Source of the DNA: Punctularia strigosozonata HHB-11173 SS5
Lineage: Eukaryota > Basidiomycota > Agaricomycetes > Corticiales > Punctulariaceae
DNA length: 64,000 bases
Assembly: GCF_000264995.1 (NCBI RefSeq)
Contig: NW_006767434.1
Coordinates: 2,682,344-2,746,343, forward strand
Reading direction: 5' to 3'
Numbering within the stretch: the first letter of the stretch is position 1; every line of letters starts with the position of its first letter. Below, in pieces: positions 33,784 to 45,204 of the stretch. Below the pieces are notes generated by a model. That model ran no database searches. It was not told the origin of the DNA and worked only from the letters and a program-made list of their open reading frames with translations. The translations under genes and the position numbers were made by a program.

Positions 33784-34986
33784 GATGTTGTTGGTCAACG
33801 CCCTTCAATGGAGTTACTGCTAGCAATGCATCCTGCATAGCGCATAGCAGCATACTAAGGATCAGGTGATGATGGTAACAAGTCCGCCGGCATTTGCCGG
33901 AACGAAGCTTGTAGTCTCCCAATGCGTTACATACCGGGCATCTGACATGGTAAGCTTGAGTACATGCAAAAGGATACAATCAAGCCTGATTCCCTAGCCT
34001 CATCGCCGCCGCCGCCGCCGCCGCCGCCGCCCTGCTTCTCTTCTTCATTGCACAGCATGTGCGGAATATCGTGCTTGTCGACGAGCGTGATCGCGCACTG
34101 AACGTACCCGAAGACGACAAAGATGCTTCACTTGGAGTGCTGAAGTATGGGGAGGGTAATAGGTGGAGAGATAGAGTCATTCGATTGGCGGTAATGGCCA
34201 TTCTACTATCGGATAAGCCTCCGATTGCGTTCTTGTCGATGATATCGCAAGAGATGTTGCTTTGGCTTAATTGCTGGAAGGTCGTCTGTATCCTCTACAA
34301 GCTTAGCCTCACGCAACTTGGTAACGACGTCGACCCCCCGAATACGACGCCGTGTCGAGTGACGATGAGGTTGACCCCATTGCCAAAGCGGAGGAATAAC
34401 TATTATACTTTGCTACATTTTTCTTTTCACTCTGCTTCGGCGGACTCGCTGTGTTCACTACCGTATATGGCCACTACGGACGATTTCATGATTCGCCCGT
34501 CGCCTCGTTCGTCGCCGGTGTACAACTCTTGCTACACCGACTATCGTGAAAACACTCAGAGTGGGACAACTACGCGGTACTTCCGGCCTATACACATATT
34601 TAGACAGTGCATTAGAAACGCCTTACCCTGCCCATTGCGCTTGACTGCCGTGGTAGGTCCGTGTTTCCTTCGACGATGCTTTTCCCCCACCCCGCTTTTT
34701 TCCCAAGCGGTTTTGCGGGGTGGTCGGGGTTTTTAACGCACTGACGAGGAGCCGGACTTCCACCAGTAAGCTGAAGACGGCTTGCCTAGCATACATTACA
34801 TAGCACTGTATGTACACAGGTACCTAGGATTTTTTGGTGCCGGTGGTGAGACGGTGCGGTCGGCCTCATCAGCTCACGAAAACCGTCGAGCTGCTTGGCA
34901 CGCTGTCGACTGCACGAGTGGCGTACGTGCAGCGCAGCAACCGACTGTTCCGCTACCGGGACCTCGTCGGCAATCTACCTACCTAC
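33784..34986. other. Spacer with GCC microsatellite and an unrecognised open frame
   Basis: Contains (GCC)n at 34005-34032. A plus-strand open frame of 225 residues (34059-34736) has no recognised family, membrane pattern or start context, and its composition shifts along its length, so I do not call it a gene. Confidence 0.35.
34005..34032. repeat. (GCC)9 trinucleotide microsatellite
   Basis: Nine uninterrupted GCC units plus one base. It is not inside a supported coding region. Confidence 0.95.
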
Positions 34987-34995
34987 CTACCTACC
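34975..34995. repeat. (CTAC)5 tetranucleotide microsatellite
   Basis: Five CTAC units plus one base, overlapping the stop region of the F-box gene on the opposite strand. Confidence 0.95.
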
Positions 34996-35858
34996 CCGAT
35001 CGGCCTCGGCACAGTTGACCCGCAGTTCCCGAAGACGGGGCAAGGAGAGGATGGGAAGGTCTTCGATTCCATAGCCAGGGCGGGAGGCGAAATGAGAATG
35101 CCCTAGATGCTGGGGTTTCGCCCAAACGCATAAACAAACCAGGTTGACGAAGGAGTTGAGTTGCCGGACGGTGTCTTTGAATAATGCACTCGGATCAAGT
35201 GCGATACTCAGATGAGTCAAGCTTGTGGCGCTCGTTGAGAGAACGACCGGCAGCCATGGTGTAGTGTTTGAATCAATGTCGGTATAGAACCTAGACAAGC
35301 GGAGTTTCGACAAGATAAAAGCTAGGAGAACCCGAGCCTCCTCCGTATCGTCTTCTGGAACGTCTTCATGACGCCAATGAATAATCTGCACGACTTCCGT
35401 GCGGAAAGCTTTCCAATAGGGAAGATTGGTATGATGGCGAAGCCGAGTCGCCCAGCCCCGTAGATGCTCCAGGAGCGTCAGGCGCACCTCGTTCTCGTCC
35501 CAGAAGATCATCGACCGATATAAATGCGGCAGTCCAATCGTCTGATCATAGGTGAACAGAGGGGAACAAGAAAGATCAGGGGAGCTTGGATAAACAAGAG
35601 TGATGTTGACGTACTGTCCAAACGACGGTTCACTGCGACGACAGAAACGATGCATGTTTCGTACCAGTTCCAGTGCGTGACATGGAAAGGATCGGATTCG
35701 TCACCAAGATGCAAGCTGACCACCAATTCGAAGATGTAGTCAAGAACTTCATCGGGGAGTCGGCATGTGGGGTCCTGCGTACGAACGCCTTGCTGGCAAG
35801 CGAGGCATGTGCCATGATGATTCGCGAGAGTGCAAAGTCGCATGCCACGGCGAGACAT
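34987..35858 (-). CDS. F-box protein, short or broken at the 3' end
   Basis: An N-terminal F-box is clear: TCRLPDEVLDYIFELVVSLH, then IVSVVAVNRRLD. After an intron starting GTACGT the reading resumes with TIGLPHLYRSMIFWDENEVR, LLEHLRGWATRLRHH, and leucine-rich-like segments (LLAFILSKLRLSRFYTD, TSLTHLSIALDPSALF, LNSFVNLVCLCVW, LSLPRLRELRVNC). F-box proteins recruit substrates to SCF ubiquitin ligases; this large LRR-type family is expanded in Agaricomycetes. Two oddities: the best splice between the exons leaves a one-base frame conflict, and translation stops just after ELRVNC, at a CTAC microsatellite, where relatives would continue. The start is uncertain; the first ATG before the F-box is at 35858. 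Confidence 0.55.
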
Positions 35859-36925
35859 GCCTGGTTTTACCAAGTCGTATCCAAGTGGTAGATAAATCAC
35901 TGGCACAGAAGCGCTTCAATACGCGGCGCTGTGTTGCTCTGTGATCACACCGGAAAAGTAGTAACGGAGCTTGGGAATGTGAAAGTCGCTGCGACAACAC
36001 GACTCACGCGCACGCGTCGTGACGGTACGTGTTCGTCACGCTCATTAATCAGGTTAGACCTCGGCGACTGGTCAATCGATCTCCTCCAGACGCGCATTCC
36101 CGTCCGATGACCTCCGAGCCAGTACATGGGTGCCTCGCGCTCACTTCCGAGAAATCATGTGTCAGACAACTACGCAAGTTCCGCAACCGTATATGTCAGG
36201 CAAGTCGGGGTGTCGCAATCATACGGATCCTTGAAACATTCCAGCAAAATCTGTACGCCCGGCTAAATCGATAACTGTTCATAGTACTGGGTGCTTATCA
36301 TGCCTTGCGGCGCAACACTTCCTTTTTTGTATGAGCTGTCGCAGACGCCGAGCGACGCAGCGCTTCCCCTTCAGCCTGGACCTCCGGTCGGAAAGATATC
36401 AGTTGATCGTGCAGGCGATGACGCAGTCCGACACATCATTATTCTTTGCACTTCGACGACATTCCACTGGAAAATAGGACCTGACAACAGCGATCCGAGC
36501 TGAAAAGCGGGACCATAGAGGAAGGTTGGGTGGCGCGTGTTTTCCTATATGAGTGCGTAGGACTGACTGATGGGATGGAAGGTGCAAGTGGAAGCTGTGG
36601 TGGTCAAGTGCGTCGGCGCAGAAGCGTTATCGTCCATCGGTCCGATCAAGCGGACGAGTGGGATCACGTGGGAAGCGCGCCCGAAAAGTTTGTGGGTCAC
36701 CGGACCTTGCCAGTCTCTCTTGCTCCGACGGACCCGTTCGAGCAGCGACACAGCGCAGAGTATAAACATCCCGTCCTGACCGGCGCTCTAACCCCGTGTC
36801 GAGCCCCGCTATCGCTCGACCCTTGGATGTACTCGAACCAGCTCTGCTCCTCCCACAACTCCCACCGCGGCAACTCCCACTCCGCCGCGTCCCTCCTCAA
36901 ATATTAATCGCGCACGCACACCGAC
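35859..36925. other. Spacer; promoter side of sugar transporter
   Basis: No recognised gene. A TATA-type TATAAA lies at 36761 with a pyrimidine-rich stretch between it and the ATG at 36926. Confidence 0.4.
36761..36766 (+). promoter_or_regulatory. TATA box of sugar transporter gene
   Basis: TATAAA is 165 bp upstream of the ATG; a CT-rich tract follows near 36840-36900, as in many fungal promoters. Confidence 0.45.
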
Positions 36926-38847
36926 ATGATCCCTGTATCTAAAATCACCTCCGATCATGACGACGCCACCCTCGTCGACGATGCCCGCGCCGCGACCGAG
37001 GGCGAGAAGAACATGACCCTCGCTCAAGGCATCCGCATCTACCCGAAGGCCATCCTCTGGAGCATCCTCATCTCGACATGCATCGCGATGGAGGGCTACG
37101 ACCTCTGTCTTCTCGGCAACTTCTGTGAGTTGATCTTATCGGACTTGCATGCTACGATGAGTTGCTGAAACAGATGTGCGCAAGATGCCTTCCCGCAGTT
37201 CAACCGCAAGTTCGGTCACAAACTTGCCGACGGGAGCTATCAAGTGTCGGCCGCCTGGCAAGCCGGACTCAGCAATGTTAGTCGTTCGCCTACACCTCCG
37301 CACGAACACGAACTAACGCGACGTCCAGGGCGCCAACTGCGGCGAGATCATCGGTCTCTTCATCAACGGCATTGTTTCCGAACGCTTCGGATACAAGCGC
37401 ACAGTACTGTGTTGTCTGGTACTCATGGCCGCTCTGATTGCGATCCCCGTCACTGCAGAATCACCCAACGCGCTCCTCGCGTACTACCTCCTCGCCGGCA
37501 TCCCTTGGGGGATCTGGCAGACCCTCACCATTTCCTACGCATCGGAAGTGTGCCCTCTAGCGCTCCGGGGCTACCTCACTACCTACGTCAATTTCTGCTG
37601 GGGACTCGGCCAGGTCATCGGTGTAGGTGTCGTCAAGTCTCAGCTCGGACGTGACTCCGATTGGGCATTCAGGTTGCCGTGGGCGCTCCAGTGGATGTGG
37701 ATCGCCCCGCTCTTCATCGGCGTTGCGTTCGCGCCCGAGTCCCCGTGGTTGCTCGTCCGTAAAGGCAAGATGGAGGAAGCGAAGCGCAACCTGCTCCGCT
37801 TGACCTCACCCGACCGCGTGGCGGACTTTGACGCGGACAAGACGCTCGCCATGATGCAGCACACCACCGCCATCGAGCGGGAAATTACCAAGGGAGCGAG
37901 CTACTGGGACTGCTTCACTGGCATTAACCTGCGCCGGACAGAGATCGTCTGCATGGTCTGGGCGATCCAGAACCTGTCAGGCAACTCGTTCACCGGATAC
38001 TCGACGTAAGCATCTGCTGCAGTCATGAGTTCCGTCATCGCAGCTGAACCGTATCTTTAGCTACTTCTTCCAGCAAGCTGGCCTGCCAACCTCGTCCGCA
38101 TACGACTTTGCGATGGGCCAGTACGGTATCAACATGATCGGCGTCTTCGGGGCTTGGTTCCTGATGTCGAGGGGCATCGGCCGTCGCACTCTGTACCTGT
38201 ATGGTCTTTGCGGCCTGTTTGTTATGCTCATCACCATTGGATGCCTCGCCTTCGTGCCGGACAAGCATGCCACCGCTGCCGCTTTCGCGACGGGCGGGCT
38301 TATGCTCGGTTGGGCTACGTTCTACCAGTTGACCGTTGGGACTGTGTGCTACTCCCTCGTCGGAGAGATACCCAGCCGAAGGCTGCTAATCAAGACCGTG
38401 GCGCTGGGCCGAAACGCATAGTGAGCATTCCGACTTCTCAGCTGCCAGTCCGACGGAGCTGACGAAATCATCTCTAGCAATGTTGTCGGCATCGTCTGCT
38501 CTGTCCTCACGCCTTATATGGTCAACCCGTCTGCATGGGACTGGAAGAAGCTCACCGCCTTCTTCTGGGTACGTCTCTGCCACGTCGAAAGGCATTTCGA
38601 ACACGGTTGTACTAATCGGCGTACGAAGGGTGGAATCTGCTTCCTCTGCATCATCTATACCTACTTCCGCGTGCCCGAACCCGCCGGCCGCTCGTTCGCA
38701 GAGCTCGATCTTCTCTTCGAGAAGGGCGTTAGCGCCCGCGAGTTTGCGAAAGCCAACATCGACGTCTTCCGGAGCGAAGAGAGCAAGAACGCCGCGGCAG
38801 CGGTGGAGAAGGACATGCGGGTGGACGACGGCGAGGTCAAGGTATAG
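36926..38847 (+). CDS. MFS sugar transporter, alpha-glucoside permease type
   Basis: Six exons, 36926-37124, 37185-37276, 37329-38005, 38061-38420, 38478-38568 and 38629-38847, give 545 residues. A 12-helix sugar porter in the plasma membrane, of the Mal-type proton/alpha-glucoside symporter group. Visible family elements: SILISTCIAMEGYDLCLLGN (helix 1), GLFINGIVSERFGYKRT (G-x3-D/E-R-x-G-x-[RK] loop), YYLLAGIPWGIWQTLTISY, YASEVCPLALRGYLTTYVN (in the place of the PESPR-family PSE-x-P-x-x-RG motif) and APESPWLLVRKGKMEEAK after helix 6. The second half has QNLSGNSFTGYSTYFFQQAG, GVFGAWFLMSRGIGRRT and RVPEPAGRSFAELDLLFEKG at the C-terminus, a PE-x-[KA]-x-RS/T-F sugar-porter signature. The first intron uses the acceptor CAAG at 37184 rather than CAG at 37173 to keep frame. 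Intact. Convergent with egt1. Confidence 0.93.
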
Positions 38848-39033
38848 CCGCGCTTCGAAATGATTTCAGCATCACAAACTCTGCACGACCTAATTATGCG
38901 ATGACGAACATGGATATTTATTGACGCACGTTGTAACTTTTTTGTTATTGCATGTATCCGTACATAATTCACAGGCTACGTAACACGAATGCTGATCAAC
39001 AGCCATGTTTTTGACGTTCCATCGTTGTCTGCA

Positions 39034-42000
39034 TCAGATATTGTATGCGACGCGTGCTCCGCACCACGCATAGGGATAGTTCCGTTGGTAGAAGTTCCTG
39101 ACCGTCCTGCGATCGGCGATGCGAGGAATCGTCGCATACGATCCACCAATCTGAGAATTCAATCAGCGTGTGCGGAAGGGTGTACTCAGTCAGATGTATA
39201 CTAACCACGACCTGGTGACGGCCATCGAAGAAGTCCAGAGAGTAACCGGGGTAGAGGACAGAAGGGACGAAGCCGGGATACTCGTCGAATACCGTCGACG
39301 TCCACTCCCAAACGCCCCCATTGTGGCCCTTCTGGCCCTTCCCATCCCCGCCGGCGGTGGCTCTGTACGTACATGTATGAGTGCTCAGAGGAACAGGAAT
39401 CTTGTACGGGATGTACGCACGGGACGGGGTGCCAGTTTCGGAAGCCGACGTTCGCGCCTCCCTCGTAGCCGCAGACGAACTTGTCGTAGAAAAGCCGCAG
39501 TTCGGCCTCGGTCGGGATGCGTCCGCCCTTGACGATCGCGTACGTGGATAGGTCGTCGTACGAGGTGACGACAGGCCAGTTCCAACCGACTTTAATGGGT
39601 ACCGGGCCGTAAAGTGTGCGTACCTATTAGAGGTGGATCAATGTCTTCGATCGCGCGCGGATCCCAAGGGTGATCACCTGTGTTTCGTTGCCAACTTTCA
39701 CCCAGCTAGCTGGGTACTTGACCTTCCCCTTACCGGGCCCGTTATAAAACTCATAGAACTCCTCGTTCGTGATTGGCCGCCATTCGATCCGGAACTCGTT
39801 CACGTGGACAGTGCGCCGCGGGCTCTCGTTGTCCCAACCAAAGGAATGTCCTTTGAGGTCAGTCGCTAGCTTGGGGTCGTTGTCCTCGGCTTCGATATCG
39901 TCGTGGCCGAGGACGACATCGGCGGGTCCGAGCGTTACTGTGCGTTCCGCTGGCTGCGGCATTTTCCCCCAGGTTTTCTGCAACGACGACCACTCGGGCT
40001 TGGTGAACCCGATAGGCGGCAGAGTGCCGGTTCCAGCCCTCTGGATTAGCATGTAGAGTAGGGTCTGAAAGATGGTAATCGATGGAGGTTCTCGGAATAT
40101 GCACCACGCAACGCACCTCGGCGTGGAATCCTTCATGCTCGAAGGTCATGAATAGCACTCTGGCCATCTTCCTTGTGAGAGTTTTCTTGCCGGACTCGAA
40201 GTCGGCGTACAAGCGCAAGAGACGATCCCGCACTCGGTCCTGGAAGTCGAGAATAGCGCTGAGCGATGGCCAGTCGTCGTCCGCCGTGGGGACTTCGCTA
40301 TGGGACTGATAAAACACAGGTCAGAATATGTTGCATAACTTCAGCAAGGACGCGTACATGACACTGCGTTGGGTCATCGACATTAGGATCAATACCGCGC
40401 TACGGTATCATTTAGATCTCTTTGCCTCTTTCTCGTCGCATATCGGATAGCTACCTCAAAGATGTACTAGTGCGAGTTTGGTCAATGAAATCACACTGAC
40501 GTCTTCTTAAGGCTTACCTTGTACTCCTCCGGTTCCGTGTGAGCCTCTCCCAAGAGCCGCGACAGATGGATATCCAACTGCAAGGCCATGAGTGTAGGAT
40601 CAGAGTTTTTTTGGATACAAACGGAGCTTACGAAAGTTGGTATATGTCCACAGTAGAAGAGGCATATATGCCTGAGGTCGATCGGCTTCTGGTACAGCAT
40701 CGACGGTGGTATCATCTCGCGCGTGACGAAATCCCAAGCCGCCCACATGCAGCGCCAGTCGTGCACACTCGGCAGGTTGAAGGGCGACACCAAGTCGACC
40801 TCATTCACGGTCGGTGATTTGAGCAGCGGAAACAGGAACGGAGGCCTCTCGAGTAGCCAGAGGGAGTATTGGCGCGAGTCGTCCGTCCAGCGCTGTATGG
40901 GACGGAGGTCCGCTTCGGCAAATAGGGTATACGCATCCTTGTCCGAGAACTGATTGGACGCCAAAATCAGAGGCCGAAGGCAAAGAGGTTGTGAGCTCTG
41001 ACCTTTGTCGAGACTTCGATCTTCAAGAGCTCACCGGCCTCGAAGTGGAAGCTTTGGCGGGTTTTCGGATCCATCACGGTCTGGGATTGCTTTGAGCGGA
41101 AGTAAGCTTCATGTTGGCCTGCGCGATGCCCGATTTAGTTCGACGCCCTGAATAGTGCCGTAGGGTGCTCACGCTCGTCAATGTCGTACCGGTTTACATA
41201 CTCCCAGTGGGCTTCATCGAAGAGTTTATCGTCGCCCAGGGCTTCTCCCGCGGTTCGAAGTCCATTCATGATGAACTTCTCAGTGAACCTCTTGGGATCG
41301 TTGTAGGCCAATTCGATCTTTCGCGCGTCGTTGTCGTGATCAAGGCCAAGCAAGAGCGTATCGCCAGATCCCGCGCGCAGCGGGAGAGATCGCAGGAAGG
41401 CCGCGTCTTCTCCTCTGAGAAAGTTTCCCAGGGACGATCCCAGGAAGAGGATGTGCAGCGGTCCGTGATTCTGATCAGGAGTGGACGGTGCCGTATGACT
41501 GGTGGCTTTGCTGCTTCCCTCGGACGGGTCCGAGGCAGATGATGAAGGAGAGGGGTTGCGGCCCAGTCGGCCCAGCGCGTATGGTTGGGTCATGCGCGGG
41601 ACGCTGTCTCTTCCTCGCAGACCGCCCTGCTCTACGAACTTGATCCCGTCCTGATACTCGCCCAGCATGCCAGCCAGGGCGACCTTGTCCGCGAGGCGAG
41701 GGCCGATCTCTGATTCTGACAGCCCTTGGAGAGTCCGCTTAAGCTCGCGTTCCTCGAGGTCGAGGGCGTAGTATGAGATTGGGTTCGCCGATTCCCCCTC
41801 GGCGACTGCACGCGCGAGAGCATCGAGGACCAAGGACGTCTTGCGGAGGGCACTGGCGTCGACCGATGGTCGAGATCATTATACAATTCGGGTGACAGCG
41901 ACGGGGGTCACAACGTACCCTGCGCCCAATTCAAGCACCACTTGGCCTCCCGCGTCCGCATGTCCGGATTCCATGGCGCGTACCACATCGTCTGCATGCT

Positions 42001-42220
42001 CTTTGAGGATCTGCTCCTCCGCTCCGAAGAGATAGTACTCTGGGGCGCCTGTGGTGATGTCGTCGTACAAGCGCAAGCCCCTCTCGTTATACAAGAGCAG
42101 GGTAGGAAGCGTGCGGTGGTGAGGCGGCCGCGCAAGGCCGTCCAGGATGTCCTGGCGAAGACTTGAGACGCGCGTGGCGTCCTTGACGCGAACGTCGACG
42201 ATTGGCGTATGCTCGGGCAT
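39034..42220 (-). CDS. egt1: Ergothioneine biosynthesis protein Egt1
   Basis: Bifunctional fungal Egt1: it trimethylates histidine to hercynine and then adds cysteine with oxygen and iron to give hercynylcysteine sulfoxide, toward the antioxidant ergothioneine. Domain order on about ten exons: an EgtD-like SAM methyltransferase (LPTLLLYNERGLRLYDDITT, PEYYLFGAEEQILKEHAD, VVLELGAGALRKT, ILFLGSSLGNFLRGEDAAFL), a DinB-type iron domain (FYCGHIPTF, then FEHEGFHAE, giving the three iron-binding His) and a C-terminal sulfatase-modifying-type domain (GWDNESPRRTVHVNEFRI, ITNEEFYEF, NGGVWEWTSTVFDEYPG, RTVRNFYQRNYPYAWCGARV). All catalytic landmarks are present. The start is the ATG at 42220 (MPEHTPIVDVRVKD); stop at 39034-39036. 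Convergent with the sugar transporter, 186 bp apart. Cytosolic. Confidence 0.93.
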
Positions 42221-42290
42221 TTCTATCAAGTATCGGAGCTGTACGCACTGGGCACCGAGATGTAAATGGCATTGACTCGCTCGGGCTGGA

Positions 42291-42300
42291 GAATATATAC
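42291..42300 (-). promoter_or_regulatory. TATA box of egt1
   Basis: On the minus strand GTATATATTC lies about 70 bp upstream of the ATG at 42220. Confidence 0.5.
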
Positions 42301-43590
42301 ACCGCGGCTAGGATCCGTTGCATTCCAGCTCGATCAGTGCCCTCCAGTCAGTGACCTCATGATTATTCTTCCTTTCAGGCTCCGCCTCGTGAAGGTGGAG
42401 GGAGCTTAATCCCCATCCGTCGGGCACGCGCCGGCACGCAAGGGGAAGTGCTGCGACTCCGAACGCCGTATCCTTCTTTCTAATGTCGGACGTTATGTTG
42501 CTGACTCGGGTCGCCTTCTTGAGACACGAGTTCCGGACGTTCGTGCTGTCGCATGTTCCAAACGTCAACGGCGCTCGCTACCCAACCCCGGCAGGCCTTC
42601 AGCCCTCTCAGGCCTCAGAGCCATCCTTGCTGACAACGGGGTTTTTTTTTGTGGCGTGTTCAGGACTGCTCTCGGATCTCACACCCGTTGCCTCGGTACT
42701 GGCCTAGTGTTTGACCAAACACCTGTCACTTGAACCACGCTCGCATGCCATACCTTCGACCCAGTCCTGCTTGGCCGAGTTCTCAGCCGAAAAGACGTAC
42801 CATGGTAACAAGGAACCGCTCACCACGTTCAGCATCGGTCAGACTCGACAGAAGTTCTGTACACATGGGCGATAACGGAGAAACTGACAGACTCGCCACG
42901 ACTATACCCATTCTTGGTGAAAGCATCCAGCCGGGGTATCTGGTTGTGCTGCCCCACTGGAAATCCTCTTACCAATACGATCTTCTGGAGGCTCACGCAC
43001 AGTCAGGCAAGAACACTCGGGAAACTTCGATGGCCGGGACGCCCGTGAAACCATCGCTTCGAGCGGGATCCAGATTACTGCTACGATTCAGGCTCGCAAG
43101 GCCGCTTGATCATGCTGACCGTTGATGGAACTGAGTCATCCTGGGCTAAAATAGATAACGACAAGATGATAGGTGTGCCGCTGAGGGCATCCCTATCAGA
43201 TGTACACATTACTATCGTTCATTTTATCCAGATCTTTTGATGTTCATGCTCGTACCCGCTGTTCTGGAGTCTGGTACGAGGTACGTGCCAGGGATGGCTT
43301 CGAAGTTTTCCCAAGTAAAGAGATCAGTACTTAGTAAGGCACCAGATTCGTTCCATCTCGACTGCGCAGCACGCATGCTGGATGCGCCGATTGGCTGCCC
43401 GAACCTGATAGTATTCTGCCCCTTGGAGTAGGCTCCGTCAAGCTCGTGCGTCGCCCGGTACGCAAGGCCGACGAGAGCAATCACGCATTCACTGCATTGC
43501 GTTCTGCCGCGTGTGCTGTGATTATACTCACCCATCACTGACATGAATATGGAAGTACAATCGCGTTCGTTAACGTAGCGTGGACTGCAA
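42301..43590. other. Spacer without recognised gene
   Basis: Plus-strand open frames at 42483-42707 and 42730-43125, and a minus-strand one at 43224-43610, match no family. The last overlaps the end of the coiled-coil gene by 20 bp. I see no splice or domain support for any of them. Confidence 0.35.
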
Positions 43591-44743
43591 TTACGAGGCC
43601 TTCCTATCACTGCCAGTCAAATGGTCGGCAAGCGACTGGAAGAACCTCGTCGAGAAAGATGGGCCTGTCCGCTTGTCCTGTATGATGTACGCGGGCACTG
43701 GGTCCTCCTCCAGCTTCCTGATCCTGTGCTGGCAGTTAGCCAACCTTCGGTGAAGCACCTTGTGGTTCTTCTCGTAGATGTCGATAAAGTCGTCGTACTC
43801 CTTCAGCTTGTCCATCGCTTCTTTCAAATTCTTCTGCGCCTTGAGTGCGCGGGGAACGGTGACGTCCATGTCGCTCATGAATGCATTGAACTTAGATGCG
43901 GGAATATGGATCCAAGAGAACGGTTCCAGCTCGTGGAGCCTGGCGTGAGCTTGCGCTAGTTCATGCTGCATGTCGAGGATATCGGTGGGTGTAGGAGCCG
44001 GGCCGAAAGGGGGCGAGGGATTTTGCGACGATTCTGCTGATGACATGGGTTCATCGCGGGAATCTGCTAGTTCACATTCAGTTAGTTGCAATGGCAGGAA
44101 TGCGATGTGGAGATGACTCACGAAAGGAACTTCGACTTTCGGTATGAGGGCAATTCGGGCGGGAGTTCGCATCGGCGTCCACATATAGATCCAAAATCGA
44201 GCTGGTGTCGTCGTCGGGTTCCATGCCAGGCTCCCGCTGATCCAGATCCAGCTCCGTTTTTGACCACTGGCGACCAAATTCCGCACTAACCTGGTCATGG
44301 CCATACTCGACGTCGACTGGTCGGTCGCAATCGTCCGAGAACCAGTGAACGCGAGGCGGAGAAGCTGAGTTTTTGGTTTTCCCATTGTCCCCCTGCGTGA
44401 CCTTGAGAGACGACCTCCTCGGCCTATGCATCGGTCTGGTGAGACGATCGCTCGGGGAGGAAGAGGGTGCGCCATACACAGGCGCGCGCTTGGGTCCATT
44501 CCCATGTCGAAGTTCCATCTTACAATCCATGGCGAGCTTCTCCATTTCGGCTTCCAATGAATCGCCGGCATGCCTGGGGCGCCTCGATGGCCCGGAGGAA
44601 ACGCGCCTTGGAGTCATGTTTGGCCGGTGCGACCGGGCGGTAACATGACTGGCAGCATGTTGAGCCGGATGAGCTTCGTTCTTAGAACGATGGCGCAGGG
44701 GCTTGATTTCGGAAAGGCTGCTTTGAGGGTACGCGGAGGGCAT
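43591..44743 (-). CDS. Coiled-coil protein of unknown function
   Basis: Two exons, 44743-44122 and 44066-43591, joined by a 55-nt GTGAGT...CTAG intron, give 365 residues. The N-terminal half is disordered and basic (SRRPRHAGDSLEAEMEKLAM, RPMHRPRRSSLK) with an acidic middle (EPGMEPDDDTSSILDLYVD). The C-terminal half is helical: ILDMQHELAQAHARLHELEP, then NLKEAMDKLKEYDDFIDIYE and KVLHRRLANCQHRIRKLEED have heptad-like spacing of Leu/Ile and should form coiled coils. No signal peptide, membrane segment or enzyme motif is visible. The start at 44743 is the first ATG of the open frame. No family recognised; a cytoskeletal or scaffold role is only a guess from the coiled coils. Confidence 0.7.
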
Positions 44744-45204
44744 GACTAGTTCACCGCGTCAGCTGTTAGGTTGAGATGACCAGACCAAAGGGCCTCACCG
44801 AGAGAAGGCGATAATTTGTTTTGGAATCGTTATGTAACGTTCCGATTTGAGAGCCAGGCGTTGTACGAAGCATGGAACATCACTGGCCATTTATATCGCA
44901 TAGCGGGTCGTCGGGTGAGGAGAAAAGGGCAGTTCCGCGCGGAGTTTCGGGATGTCGCAAGCAGCGGGGGCGGAAGGGCGGAGTCCCAAATCAGGTCACC
45001 CCGTTCGACGCGCTGCGGTCGGGTCGTCTCCCACATCGTACTTTGTGAACCACAGGGTGTGAATATCGATACATACATGACAGAAGCATAACTGTCCGTC
45101 TCATATGGGACCTGATAGGTAAAGACACGACTACGATGAATATACGATATCCTCAGTCCCGTAAAAATCACCAATGTCAAAACGATGGTATGTGTGAGCC
45201 ACTT

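Noticed and set aside
34059-34736. 225-residue plus-strand open frame
   Set aside because: No recognised family or coherent composition; begins next to a GCC microsatellite and reads through AT-rich spacer.
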